From contig NZ_VXKK01000031.1 of NCBI RefSeq assembly GCF_008693105.1, positions 155,777-219,776 of the forward strand: a stretch of 64,000 bases of DNA. The letters are read 5' to 3'. Numbering within the stretch: position 1 is the stretch's first letter; the number at the start of each line of letters is the position of its first letter. Below are positions 9,870 to 18,765 of this stretch, one piece after another. The notes beneath the pieces were generated by a model. The model saw only the letters and a program-made list of their open reading frames with translations, was not told the origin of the DNA and searched no databases. This DNA comes from Corynebacterium flavescens. GTDB lineage: Bacteria > Actinomycetota > Actinomycetes > Mycobacteriales > Mycobacteriaceae. Made by a program: the position numbers and the translations under genes.

Positions 9870-10433
9870 CTAGTTGTTGACGCGGGAGAGATACTCGCCA
9901 GTGCGGGTATCGATCTTGAGGACGTTGCCGATCTCGATGAAGAGCGGGACCTGAATCTCCGCGCCGGTCTCGAGGGTGGCGGGCTTGGTGCCGCCGGAAG
10001 AGCGGTCGCCCTGCAGGCCCGGCTCGGTGTGCTCGACCTTAAGGTCGACGGAGATAGGCAGCTCGCCGAAGAGGACCTCGCCATCGTGGAAAGACACCTG
10101 TACGCGCATGTTCTCGAGCAGGAACTTGCCGGCATCGCCGAACTTATCGAAGGGAATCTCGAACTGCTCGAAGGTCTTATCATCCATGACAACAAAGTTG
10201 GTGCCATCGTTGTACAGGTAGGTCATATCGCGGCGGTCGACGGTTGCCGTCTCCACCTTGACGCCAGCGTTGAAGGTCTTGTCCGTGACCTTGCCACTGA
10301 CAACATCCTTCAGCTTCGTACGGACGAAAGCGGGGCCCTTGCCCGGCTTAACGTGCTGGAATTCGATGATCTGCTGTAGCTTGTTATCGAGCTTGAGAAC
10401 GAGACCGTTCTTAAAGTCGGTGGTATCAGCCAT
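9870..10433 (-). CDS. efp: Translation elongation factor P
   Basis: EF-P relieves ribosome stalling at polyproline stretches. The 187-residue protein has the normal three beta-barrel length. The tip of the loop that reaches the peptidyl-transferase centre reads PGKGP with Lys32. This is the palindromic loop of the actinobacterial subfamily reported to work without post-translational modification of the lysine, and no epmA, epmB or deoxyhypusine-type gene is visible here. It lies nine bases before nusB, a conserved actinobacterial pair. Confidence 0.97.
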   Translation of the reverse strand: MADTTDFKNGLVLKLDNKLQQIIEFQHVKPGKGPAFVRTKLKDVVSGKVTDKTFNAGVKVETATVDRRDMTYLYNDGTNFVVMDDKTFEQFEIPFDKFGDAGKFLLENMRVQVSFHDGEVLFGELPISVDLKVEHTEPGLQGDRSSGGTKPATLETGAEIQVPLFIEIGNVLKIDTRTGEYLSRVNN

Positions 10434-10570
10434 GGATTAATCTCCCGGGGGATCGTGGATGAAAAGATGAAAACAGTGTTTTAGCATACCCCAGCCCCCG
10501 CGGGCGACGCGAAAAGGGCAAGGAGCTTGGCACTTAACCCGCGGAGCCACGCCAGGGAATACGCAATTCT

Positions 10571-11662
10571 CTAGAGAATGCGCAGCTCTTTGGAGGCCTT
10601 AGTGATAATCTTCGGCGCACCGTCGGTGATGATGAGGGTATCTTCGATGCGCACCCCGCCCTTGCCAGGCACATAGACACCCGGCTCGATGGTCAAGGTC
10701 ATGCCGGCCTCTAGCGTACCGCTGCCGGTCTTGGCCGCCGCAGGAGCCTCGTGAACTTCCAGGCCAACGCCGTGGCCAGTCGAGTGCACAAAAGCCTCAC
10801 CATATCCGGCTTCCTCGATGATGTCGCGGCACGCGGCGTCGACGTCGACCAGCTTGGTTCCTGGGGTCGCCGCCGCCACACCTGCCAGCTGAGCGCGCAG
10901 AACAAGGTCATAGATCTCGCGTGCGAAATCGTTGGCCTCACCAATAACGAAGGTGCGCGTGCAATCGGAGTTAAAACCCCGCGCGTGGGCGCCGAAATCG
11001 ATGGTCACGAGATCGCCAGACTCAATCACGCGGTCGCCTGCACTATGGTGCGGCATCGCGGAGTTCGGGCCCGAGGCCACGATGGTGTCGAAGCTGACGC
11101 GCTCCGAACCCGCCATCCGCATGCGATACTCCAAGTCCGCCGCGACCTCGCGCTCGGTGCGCCCGGCTGCCAACTCACCAGCGGCGAGCAAAGACTCCAA
11201 AGAATCGTTGGCCAGATCAGCGACCTCCTCCAGGCGGCTGAGTTCATGAGGATCCTTGATGAGCCGAATCTTTTCTATCACTCCGCTTACTGGGACGAGG
11301 GTTATATCCTCCGGCAGAGCCTTTTCAAGGGCGCGTAGCTGGGAAACAGTGACATAGTCCGCTTCGAAGCCGACGCGTTGCGGTCCCTCAAGGGTCTTGA
11401 GCAGGGCAGGCCCGACAGAACGCCCGAGGATAGCCTTCAGATCCGGAACCTCGGCTGCAATCTGCGTGGTGTAGCGCCCGTCAGTCGCCATCACTGCAGA
11501 AAGGTCCTTGCGGAGCAGCAAACCACCATTGGATCCGGAGAAGCCGGACAGATAGCGCACGTGAATAAGGTGCGTCACCAACATCGCATCAATGCGCTGC
11601 GCCGCCAACTGCGAAGCCAGCTTGCGGCGACGGTTGCTAAAACGGGTATCTGCCAAGGCCAT
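10571..11662 (-). CDS. pepQ: M24 family Xaa-Pro peptidase
   Basis: A cytosolic dimetal peptidase of the creatinase/prolidase fold, predicted to cleave X-Pro bonds. In the 363-residue protein the five metal ligands are visible in order: VTIDFGA (Asp), NSDCTRTF (Asp), STGHGVGLEVHE (His), LTIEPGVYV (Glu) and VRIEDTL (Glu). The N-terminal 120 residues are the usual creatinase N-domain. It lies between aroQ and efp, as in many actinobacteria. Whether it is a dipeptidase or an aminopeptidase P cannot be told from sequence. Confidence 0.92.
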   Translation of the reverse strand: MALADTRFSNRRRKLASQLAAQRIDAMLVTHLIHVRYLSGFSGSNGGLLLRKDLSAVMATDGRYTTQIAAEVPDLKAILGRSVGPALLKTLEGPQRVGFEADYVTVSQLRALEKALPEDITLVPVSGVIEKIRLIKDPHELSRLEEVADLANDSLESLLAAGELAAGRTEREVAADLEYRMRMAGSERVSFDTIVASGPNSAMPHHSAGDRVIESGDLVTIDFGAHARGFNSDCTRTFVIGEANDFAREIYDLVLRAQLAGVAAATPGTKLVDVDAACRDIIEEAGYGEAFVHSTGHGVGLEVHEAPAAAKTGSGTLEAGMTLTIEPGVYVPGKGGVRIEDTLIITDGAPKIITKASKELRIL

Positions 11663-11752
11663 TGAACTTCCTCTATCTCTATTTATCTGTGCGTGGGCGT
11701 TATCTAGCCCTTCACACTAGTCGACGCCGCCGTTAAGCGTTGGCAAACCGCC

Positions 11753-12184
11753 TTAGTCTTGGGCAAAGAAATCGACGGCGGCGATGTAGCCGAATACCCC
11801 GAGCCCCGCGATGACTCCGCGTGCTATCGGGCTGAGATAGGAGTGGTGCCGAAAGGCCTCGCGGGCGTGAACGTTAGATATATGGACTTCCACGAAGCCA
11901 CGGCCATCAGCGACTTCTGCGAGCGCATCACGCAGCGCCACCGAGGTATGGGTAAAGCCGCCAGGGTTGATGATGACGGGCCAGCCCGCATCCGCCGCCT
12001 CGTGCACCTTGTCGATGAGCTCGCCCTCATGATTGGACTGGAAGAACTCCGTGTCTATCGAGTGTTGGGCAGCGTGCTCGCGAACCCGCGACTCAACATC
12101 TGCGAGCGTTGTTGTTCCATAAACCTCGGGCTGCCTCTTACCGAGGCGGTTCAAGTTAGGGCCGTTGAGAATGAGAATTTTCAT
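11753..12184 (-). CDS. aroQ: Type II 3-dehydroquinate dehydratase
   Basis: This enzyme dehydrates 3-dehydroquinate to 3-dehydroshikimate. The 143-residue length and the motifs [18 protein letters not shown] (active-site loop), [14 protein letters not shown] and VEVHISN are typical of the small dodecameric type II enzymes. The ATG at 12184 ([10 protein letters not shown]) is chosen because the family begins there, although the frame is open to 12250. It is the fourth aro gene in the run aroC-aroK-aroB-aroQ; older corynebacterial usage calls it aroD. Confidence 0.95.
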   Translation of the reverse strand: MKILILNGPNLNRLGKRQPEVYGTTTLADVESRVREHAAQHSIDTEFFQSNHEGELIDKVHEAADAGWPVIINPGGFTHTSVALRDALAEVADGRGFVEVHISNVHAREAFRHHSYLSPIARGVIAGLGVFGYIAAVDFFAQD

Positions 12185-12274
12185 AACGAGGATTCCGTTC
12201 CTTGTAGTACTTCCGGTTGCCCACCACAAGGAGATGGGCGCTGGTTGCATTGTTGAGCTTTAGGTTGATGAGCT

Positions 12275-13348
12275 TTAGACGGAGATGGCCGCGTAGGCCG
12301 CCTCTAGTTCCTCCATCGAGGGCCCCTCAAGGCGGGTGGTCTGAGCAATTCCAGTCAAGGCCACGAACCTGATGTGCCCGTCGCGGTTCTTCTTATCATG
12401 CGTCATTGCTTCATAGAGCTCCGGGAAGTGCCCGGCCTCATAGGTCACCGGCAAGCCGACTGAGAGCAAGATATCTCGATGCAGATTGAGAAGCTCCTCA
12501 TCGATGAATCCGCGGTTGTAGGAGAGGTTGGCCACAAACATCATGCCCACGGCCACCGCTCTTCCGTGGCGCCAGGTGTAGTGCTCGCGCAACTCGACTG
12601 CGTGACCAAAGGTATGTCCGTAGTTGAGAATCTCGCGCAGGCCGGACTCCTTCAAATCCGCGCCAACCACAGCGGCTTTGACCGTCACGGAGCGCTCAAT
12701 GAGTTCAGGCAGATACTGAAGAGGATCGAGGCACGCGGCGGGGTTCTCTACATAGCGTTCGACGATGACGGGATCGTGGATGAGCCCGGTCTTGATGATC
12801 TCAGCTGAGCCCGCCACGATTTCTTCCTCCGGAAGGGTGAGCAAGCGATCAAGATCCATAAACACGGAATCCGGCTCGTGGAACGCACCCACCAGGTTCT
12901 TCCCGGCATCCGTGTTGATGCCAGTCTTGCCGCCGACGGCTGCATCAACCATGGCCAACAGCGTGGTTGGCGCCTGGATAACCTTGATCCCGCGCATCCA
13001 TGTTGCGGCGAGGAAGCCAGCTAAGTCAGTAGCAGCGCCGCCGCCTAATCCGACGACTAGGTCCCTGCGGCTAAAGCCTTCTTCCCCGAGACGATCCCAC
13101 AGTCCCCCAAGTACCTCGAGGTTCTTTGCAAACTCGGCGTCAGGAATCTCGAGCAGAGTGACGCGGATGTTGCGTGCCTGGGCCTCAGACGCCAGGTGGC
13201 GGGCAGCTGCAGCCAGGGGCGGTTGGAAGACTACGGCGACCTGTGCGGCTCCCACGGCCTTGATGCGGTCGGCGATGGCATCTGTCAGGCCGTGGCCAAT
13301 ATGGACCACGTAGGGGTTGGGGCCGTTAACGCTGATGGTCTTGAGCAT
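12275..13348 (-). CDS. aroB: 3-dehydroquinate synthase
   Basis: AroB converts DAHP to 3-dehydroquinate using NAD and a metal ion. The 357-residue protein shows the NAD/metal region [16 protein letters not shown] and the metal-ligand motif [13 protein letters not shown]. The start [15 protein letters not shown] is the natural one. The spacer to aroQ holds a short tandem duplication (GAGCTTTAG) whose second copy overlaps the aroB stop. Confidence 0.96.
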   Translation of the reverse strand: MLKTISVNGPNPYVVHIGHGLTDAIADRIKAVGAAQVAVVFQPPLAAAARHLASEAQARNIRVTLLEIPDAEFAKNLEVLGGLWDRLGEEGFSRRDLVVGLGGGAATDLAGFLAATWMRGIKVIQAPTTLLAMVDAAVGGKTGINTDAGKNLVGAFHEPDSVFMDLDRLLTLPEEEIVAGSAEIIKTGLIHDPVIVERYVENPAACLDPLQYLPELIERSVTVKAAVVGADLKESGLREILNYGHTFGHAVELREHYTWRHGRAVAVGMMFVANLSYNRGFIDEELLNLHRDILLSVGLPVTYEAGHFPELYEAMTHDKKNRDGHIRFVALTGIAQTTRLEGPSMEELEAAYAAISV

Positions 13349-13374
13349 TGAGAGAGAACTTTCCTTCAGTGGCT

Positions 13375-13407
13375 TATAGCTGACTTTTAGCTGACTTATA
13401 GCCGGCT
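13375..13407. repeat. Intergenic 11-bp tandem repeat, three copies, between aroK and aroB
   Basis: Units TATAGCTGACT, TTTAGCTGACT and TATAGCCGGCT follow each other without a gap at 13375, 13386 and 13397. It lies in the 103-base spacer. No protein or RNA function is evident. Confidence 0.85.
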
Positions 13408-13451
13408 TTACATAGAGTAAGGGCTTTGTGACTTAAGGCCCCAGAGAAGTA

Positions 13452-13988
13452 CTACAGGGTCTCCATAAAACTCAAGACCTCTCCCACCACCTGCTGCGGG
13501 GAGCGGGAGCCAGTGCGGATCTTAAAGTCCGCCACTTCCGTATAGAGCGGGTGCCGCGCTTCGAGGAGAGTGCGGTAATGGCCTATGGGATCTGCAGACT
13601 GAAGCACCGGCCGTGAATCATCCCCCGCCGTGCGGCTGGCGCCCTCCTCAGCAGTGATCTCAAGATAGATCACCGTGTGACGATCTAAGAGCTCACGCGT
13701 TGCTTCGCTGAGCACCGCTCCTCCACCGAGGCTGACTACGCCTTTGCTTTCAAGTGCCTGGGCTACAATGCGGGCTTCAACTTCACGGAACTTCGGCTCC
13801 CCTAGCTCGGCGAAAACCTCGCCACAGCTCTTGCCATATTCTGCGGCGACGAGATCATCCGAATCAACCAACTCGCAGTTCAGCGCGTGCGCAAGACGCA
13901 GGCCGATGGTCGACTTGCCCGCCCCAGGGGGACCGACCAAGACGATGCGCGGTCGGGGGTTTCCGGTGACGGCAACGGGTGTTGTCAT
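13452..13988 (-). CDS. aroK: Shikimate kinase
   Basis: AroK phosphorylates shikimate at the 3-hydroxyl with ATP. The 178-residue protein has the Walker A loop GPPGAGKS at residues 19-26, the shikimate-binding Asp in LVDSDDLVAAEYG, and the GGG motif in VSLGGGAVL. Its ATG lies three bases from the aroC stop, so co-translation is likely. Confidence 0.96.
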   Translation of the reverse strand: MTTPVAVTGNPRPRIVLVGPPGAGKSTIGLRLAHALNCELVDSDDLVAAEYGKSCGEVFAELGEPKFREVEARIVAQALESKGVVSLGGGAVLSEATRELLDRHTVIYLEITAEEGASRTAGDDSRPVLQSADPIGHYRTLLEARHPLYTEVADFKIRTGSRSPQQVVGEVLSFMETL

Positions 13989-13991
13989 TGC

Positions 13992-15203
13992 TTACTCCTC
14001 GTCAAAGTCCAAACGCTGGGAAACATAGTCATTGTAGGTGGAGATATTGCGGGAAGTCTCCGAGAGACTGTCACCGCCAAACTTTTCTAGTACCGCGCGG
14101 GCAAGAACCAAGGCCACCATGGCCTCAGCGACGACGCCGGCAGCTGGTACCGCGCACACATCCGAGCGCTGGTGAATGGCCGAAGCGGCAGCACCGCTGT
14201 CCATATCCACGGTCTTCAGTGCGCGTGGAACGGTGGAGATGGGCTTCATAGCAGCACGCACGCGCAGCGGCTGGCCATTAGTCATGCCACCCTCGAGCCC
14301 GCCGGCGCGATTGCTAAGCCGCTCGACGCCGTGGGCGGTGCGCACTATCTCATCGTGAGCCTCGGTGCCGCGGCGCCGCGCCTCCGCAAAACCGTCCCCA
14401 ATTTCCACGCCCTTAATAGCTTGGATCCCCATGAGGGCCCCGGCTAGCTGGGCATCAAGGCGATCCTCGCCGGAAACGTGAGAGCCTAGGCCGATGGGTA
14501 GGCCCTCAACGATGACCTCGACCACCCCACCGAGGGTATCGCCCTGCTTCTTCGCTGCCTCGATCTCAGCGATCATCTCCTTCTCCGACTCTGTGGAAAA
14601 GGCGCGCACTGGTGACTCATCGATGCCGCCCAGATCCTCAAAACTGGGGTCAGGGCCAGAATAGGGCTCAGAAGCACCGATGGAAATCACGTGGGAGAAT
14701 ACCTCCACGCCCAGCGTCTCACGCAGGAAGTTACGGGCCAGCGTTGCTGCAGCAACACGAGCGGCCGTCTCACGCGCGGAGGAACGCTCCAGCACCGGGC
14801 GGGCCTCGCTGTGGTCATACTTGATCATTCCGGCGAAGTCGGCGTGGCCGGGGCGAGGACGGGTAAGCGCCGCACCCCGCCCGGAGGACATGGCTTTCGC
14901 TGCCTCGCCATCCTGTGGATCGAGCGGATCCGGGGACATGACAGTAGTCCATTTTGGCCACTCGGTATTACCAATCATGATGGCGATAGGGCTTCCCAGG
15001 GTGAGCCCATGCCGAATGCCGGTGAGCAGGGTCAACTCATCCGCTTCAAACTTCATCCGGGCTCCGCGGCCGTAGCCGAGGCGGCGACGCGAAAGCTGAA
15101 GCGCGATGTCATCCTTAGTGATGGGAACGCCCGCCGGCATACGCTCAATCATGGCGATGAGCGCTTGGCCGTGGGATTCACCTGCAGTAGTCCAACGAAG
15201 CAT
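13992..15203 (-). CDS. aroC: Chorismate synthase
   Basis: AroC makes chorismate from EPSP with reduced FMN. The 403-residue product begins [15 protein letters not shown], the conserved family start. It contains [17 protein letters not shown] and [13 protein letters not shown], which line the FMN and substrate site. The ATG at 15203 is chosen on family grounds; an ATG three codons upstream (15212) is possible. A longer frame to 15287 would overlap the prepilin peptidase gene and has no similarity there. Confidence 0.95.
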   Translation of the reverse strand: MLRWTTAGESHGQALIAMIERMPAGVPITKDDIALQLSRRRLGYGRGARMKFEADELTLLTGIRHGLTLGSPIAIMIGNTEWPKWTTVMSPDPLDPQDGEAAKAMSSGRGAALTRPRPGHADFAGMIKYDHSEARPVLERSSARETAARVAAATLARNFLRETLGVEVFSHVISIGASEPYSGPDPSFEDLGGIDESPVRAFSTESEKEMIAEIEAAKKQGDTLGGVVEVIVEGLPIGLGSHVSGEDRLDAQLAGALMGIQAIKGVEIGDGFAEARRRGTEAHDEIVRTAHGVERLSNRAGGLEGGMTNGQPLRVRAAMKPISTVPRALKTVDMDSGAAASAIHQRSDVCAVPAAGVVAEAMVALVLARAVLEKFGGDSLSETSRNISTYNDYVSQRLDFDEE

Positions 15204-15265
15204 GCCCGTCATTATCGCACGAGCGTCACTTAAGGCGAGGCATGTGGCCCCCGATTGGAGCCTAA

Positions 15266-15736
15266 TCACACCATAAAGGGTGCCCAAAAGGGTGCCCAGC
15301 CAGACGCAATGGCGCTACCCAGCAGCATCCCCGGACCGTGCGCGGGAGGGCGCCTAGAGCCCCGAGCGCTAAGAAAGGCGGCGTGAACCAAAGTCCACAG
15401 CGCCGCAACGACTATCGCACCGAGTACCGCCAGCGCTCCTCCGCAGACCGCACAGGTGATCCCCAGCGGCAGCGCCAGTTTTATGTCTCCGCCTCCTATG
15501 CCGCCTCTAGTGATTGCCAAAGCCAAATACAGCACCGGCCAGATAAGACCTGAAAGAACAAGAGCTGGAAAAGCCTGCTCGAAAGAAAGTAAATGCGGAG
15601 CTAAGACTAGGAAGAACAAGGACGCCGCCCCCGCCGGAATGGTCAGTATGTCTGGCAAACGCCGATGGCGCAGATCCCACCAGCACAAGGCTAAAGCCCA
15701 GCACGAGATCAAGACCACCAGGGCTGACAGCATCAT
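15266..15736 (-). CDS. A24 prepilin peptidase-like membrane protease
   Basis: A small polytopic membrane protein of 156 residues, with about five hydrophobic segments. The two catalytic aspartates of the A24 aspartic peptidases are present: Asp21 in [12 protein letters not shown] and Asp84 in GGGDIKL. The N-terminal methylase domain of full-length PilD is missing, as in the short actinobacterial forms. It sits between aroE and aroC, an arrangement also found in mycobacteria. No pilin or secretion ATPase gene is in the window, so its substrate is unknown. The start at 15736 lacks a clear ribosome binding site; the next codon is also ATG. Confidence 0.85.
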   Translation of the reverse strand: MMLSALVVLISCWALALCWWDLRHRRLPDILTIPAGAASLFFLVLAPHLLSFEQAFPALVLSGLIWPVLYLALAITRGGIGGGDIKLALPLGITCAVCGGALAVLGAIVVAALWTLVHAAFLSARGSRRPPAHGPGMLLGSAIASGWAPFWAPFMV

Positions 15737-15888
15737 CGGTGCCACTTGAGGCACCGGCTCTAGCCCGGCTAATCCCCCACTCAGCTGTAGTCTTTGCCCC
15801 AAATACGATGTCTGCCCCATGAATTAAGCAGGCTAGCGCCAAGGGAGATGGGCCGCGCGCCGTAGCACTCTAAATGGTGTATTTCTCT

Positions 15889-16722
15889 CTACTTCGTGCC
15901 GCCGCGCAGCGCTAGCTCGGCGTTGAGAGCGGCAAACATGGCCTCGCGCGGCGCTGCCTGTCCGGTAAAAAGCTCGAATTGGCTAAAGGCTTGGTGCGCG
16001 AGCATGACCTGCCCTCCGACAGTCCTATAGCCGTCGGCGGCCGCGAAGATAGTAAGCGGGGTGGGCCAGGGATCATAAATAACGTCAAATACTGGCGCAT
16101 GGGATAGTTCCGGAAGATGCCCTTCCAGCGCCCGCGAGGGAACCGTGGATACCACCACATCGGAAGAACGCGACAAGCGCGCCAACTCTGCTGAATCATC
16201 ATCGAAGCTCATGCCACGCAGCTCCACGCCCAGAATAGCTGCCAACGGTTCCAGCTCCTGGAGGCGGTCACTACGGTTGAGCACGGTGACCGCCTTCGCG
16301 CCATAGCGTGCCAGCCCCCACAGCGTCGGGCGGGCCGTGCCGCCAGCGCCAATGATGGTGGCGTGCTCAATGGAGGCATCTCCGAGAAGTTCACCTAGGG
16401 CACCAAGCACCCCGTCGGCGTCCGTGTTATCAGCGAGCCAGCCCTGCGGTGTGCGCACCAAGGTATTGGCTGAGCCGATGAGGCGAGCGCGATCAGTGGC
16501 GACATCGCCAAGCGCGAGGGCCGCGAACTTGCCGGGCATCGTCACTGAGAAACCACGAAAGTCCTCTGGGGCTTGCTCTAGAAACTTCGGCAGGGTTTCA
16601 TCCGTCACCTCAAAGCGGGTATAGGACCAATCCCCCAACCCCAAGGCCGCATAGCCAGCATTATGCAAGAGCGGCGAGAGAGAATGCTCGATGGGTGAAC
16701 CAAGAACTGCTGCGCGAGGCAT
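15889..16722 (-). CDS. aroE: Shikimate dehydrogenase
   Basis: AroE reduces 3-dehydroshikimate to shikimate with NAD(P)H. In the 277-residue protein I see the substrate motif HSLSPLLHN, the catalytic Lys65 in VTMPGKFAAL, DNTDADG, and the dinucleotide loop IGAGGTARPTLWGL. It follows mltG and precedes the prepilin peptidase on the same strand. Cofactor preference (NADP or NAD) cannot be assigned confidently by eye. Confidence 0.95.
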   Translation of the reverse strand: MPRAAVLGSPIEHSLSPLLHNAGYAALGLGDWSYTRFEVTDETLPKFLEQAPEDFRGFSVTMPGKFAALALGDVATDRARLIGSANTLVRTPQGWLADNTDADGVLGALGELLGDASIEHATIIGAGGTARPTLWGLARYGAKAVTVLNRSDRLQELEPLAAILGVELRGMSFDDDSAELARLSRSSDVVVSTVPSRALEGHLPELSHAPVFDVIYDPWPTPLTIFAAADGYRTVGGQVMLAHQAFSQFELFTGQAAPREAMFAALNAELALRGGTK

Positions 16723-16807
16723 GGTGGATGAAATCTCCTAATACTCGAATGCCAATACTGGGCCAGCACGGAGGCACAGCCCAGAAAGTGCCAGCCGCGA
16801 CTTAACT

Positions 16808-18082
16808 TTAGGGTGCCGGGTTCTCCGCAGCCGGTGCTGGTGCTTCGCCGGCAGCTGGGTCCTGCTCGTCGAGAGGAGTGCCGCCGGCGGCACCTTGGGC
16901 GGGGTTGCCGCGCTGGGAGTTGAGGATACCGGAGTTGATGGCATCATCCACGCGGGCGAGGTGATCATCGTAGTTATCGGTGAATACCGTGGTGCCCTGC
17001 TGGTCGACGGTGACGAAGAACTTCCAATTGCCCTCCGCCGGATTCTCCATGGCCAGGATGGCTTCCTCAGAAGGCGAGGCGATTGGCGTATCCGGCAGCC
17101 CCTCCTTGGCGTAGGTATTCCACGGGGTGACCTCGGCGCGTGCCTCGTCTGTGGTGGCCAGCTCCACATCGGGCAGGCCGTAGTTGACGGTGGAGTCGAA
17201 CTCGAGACGCATTGGCTCGGCCAAGCGGTTTAGGATGACGCGGGCCACCTTGTTGAACTCCCCTGCGGGCGCCTCGCGCTCAATGAGGGAGGCCGCGGAA
17301 AGCAGCTGATAGGGGCTGAGGTTGATAGCCTTCGCGCGATCGACGATGTTGGTGTCGTTGTAGCGCTTGGTGGAGCGGGTGATCAGATCGGTGAGGATTT
17401 CCTCAGCGCTCATGTTCGGGTTAATCACGTACTGGCCGGGGGCGATGAGCCCCTCGAGGCGCTTGGGATCCTCACCGCGAGCACGGATGGCATCAAGAGC
17501 CCACTCCGGCGCACCCAGCTTGGCTGGGTCCACGGCGGCGGCTACCCTCTCCAAATCCTCCTTGGAGACGCAACCCCCATCGCCACAGGAAACCTGGGAG
17601 ATCATGGAGTAGATGCCATAGCGGACATCGCCGCCCACCACGTTGACATCGGAAAGAGTGGAACCGCCCTTGACGTCAAGCAAGTCAACCTTGTTGTCTT
17701 TGTCGAGCAGAGCGCTCACGGCGGACTTGGCACTCATCTCTTCCTCGAGGCGGTAGAAGCCCGGCTCGATCTGAGAGGCTTGGGGGTTGGAGGATGCAGC
17801 AGATGTAAAGGCCTCCGCAGTCTTGACCACGTTCTTCTCCACGAGGTCGGGGGCAAGCTCCGACATCGAGGAGCCCTCTGGGATCTCGATCAGCTGCGTC
17901 ACGCCATTGCCGGCTCCCTCGTAGTCCAAGGTATTTCCTCCTCCCAACAGGCGGAAGCCGATGTAGCCCAGCGCCCCGGCGATGAGCACGATGGAGGCAA
18001 GGAGCACAGCAACGCCGCGCTGGCGACGCTTGACGTACTTCGGTTCCATCGATCTGCCGATGCGGGTTTGATTCCGGCTCAC
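16808..18082 (-). CDS. mltG: Endolytic peptidoglycan transglycosylase MltG (YceG-like)
   Basis: MltG cleaves nascent glycan strands at the membrane and is thought to end their elongation. The 424-residue protein has a basic cytosolic start (about 25 residues), one membrane anchor (VAVLLASIVLIAGALGYIGF) and an extracytoplasmic YceG domain. The catalytic Glu is in LLSAASLIEREAP. After about residue 390 a Pro/Ala/Gly/Glu-rich tail follows that is probably disordered. The GTG start has AGGAGATCAAGTAC in front of it. It is part of the alaS-ruvX-mltG-aroE order. Confidence 0.94.
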   Translation of the reverse strand: MSRNQTRIGRSMEPKYVKRRQRGVAVLLASIVLIAGALGYIGFRLLGGGNTLDYEGAGNGVTQLIEIPEGSSMSELAPDLVEKNVVKTAEAFTSAASSNPQASQIEPGFYRLEEEMSAKSAVSALLDKDNKVDLLDVKGGSTLSDVNVVGGDVRYGIYSMISQVSCGDGGCVSKEDLERVAAAVDPAKLGAPEWALDAIRARGEDPKRLEGLIAPGQYVINPNMSAEEILTDLITRSTKRYNDTNIVDRAKAINLSPYQLLSAASLIEREAPAGEFNKVARVILNRLAEPMRLEFDSTVNYGLPDVELATTDEARAEVTPWNTYAKEGLPDTPIASPSEEAILAMENPAEGNWKFFVTVDQQGTTVFTDNYDDHLARVDDAINSGILNSQRGNPAQGAAGGTPLDEQDPAAGEAPAPAAENPAP

Positions 18083-18116
18083 GTACTTGATCTCCTATGG
18101 GTTGGGGCTTGATTTT

Positions 18117-18641
18117 CTAGGCCTGGGACGAGTTGAGAATCCGCTGGCGAGCATCCAGCCACGATTGCAAAATCTCCACGGCCGCCGCTTGGTCAATGAC
18201 GCTACGGCCCTTCTTCTCTGAAACTCCGGAGCTACGCAGCGCTTGGGCGGCCACCACAGTGGTCAGCCGCTCATCTGCCATGCGCACCGGAATTGCGCCC
18301 ACGTTAGGGTTCGCGGCGCGACTCAGGCGCCTATTTATACGGAAGGCGATTTCCTTTGCGTGTTTGACGCTCTTTGAGCCATTGCCATGCAAGTCTCGCG
18401 GGAGGCCAACAACGACTTCTACCACCTGATACTGCTCAATGAGCGCCAGGATGGCGTCGATGTCACCCTTGTCCGAGTCACGCAGCCCGGTTTCGCGTGC
18501 CACGGTTTCTAGGGGCATGGCGAGCTTGGCATCCCGGTCGGATACCGCCACACCGATGCGCACAGTCCCCACGTCCAGCGCTAGGCGGCGTCCCTCCCCG
18601 GGATCATTGACCCCGGGACTATCTGGTGAAACCTGCGCCAT
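18117..18641 (-). CDS. ruvX: RuvX/YqgF RNase H-fold nuclease
   Basis: An essential RNase H-like protein linked to 16S rRNA processing and described as a putative Holliday junction resolvase. The 174-residue protein has the first acidic strand [16 protein letters not shown], the middle [16 protein letters not shown], and DERLTTV near the end. I place the start at the ATG 18641 ([10 protein letters not shown]), which has GAAAGG about 5 bases upstream. The frame is open to 18725, but the extra residues are Cys/Leu-rich and not conserved. It ends 34 bases before mltG. Confidence 0.93.
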   Translation of the reverse strand: MAQVSPDSPGVNDPGEGRRLALDVGTVRIGVAVSDRDAKLAMPLETVARETGLRDSDKGDIDAILALIEQYQVVEVVVGLPRDLHGNGSKSVKHAKEIAFRINRRLSRAANPNVGAIPVRMADERLTTVVAAQALRSSGVSEKKGRSVIDQAAAVEILQSWLDARQRILNSSQA

Positions 18642-18765
18642 GGTGACCTTTCGCGAGAGACTGTAATTGATAACAAGACGGTTAAGTTTAGGCAACAACT
18701 TAAGATAACACGTATTGCAACACAATTAACATCTCACGCGGGCAGCCGCCCACAAACTTCTGTCC

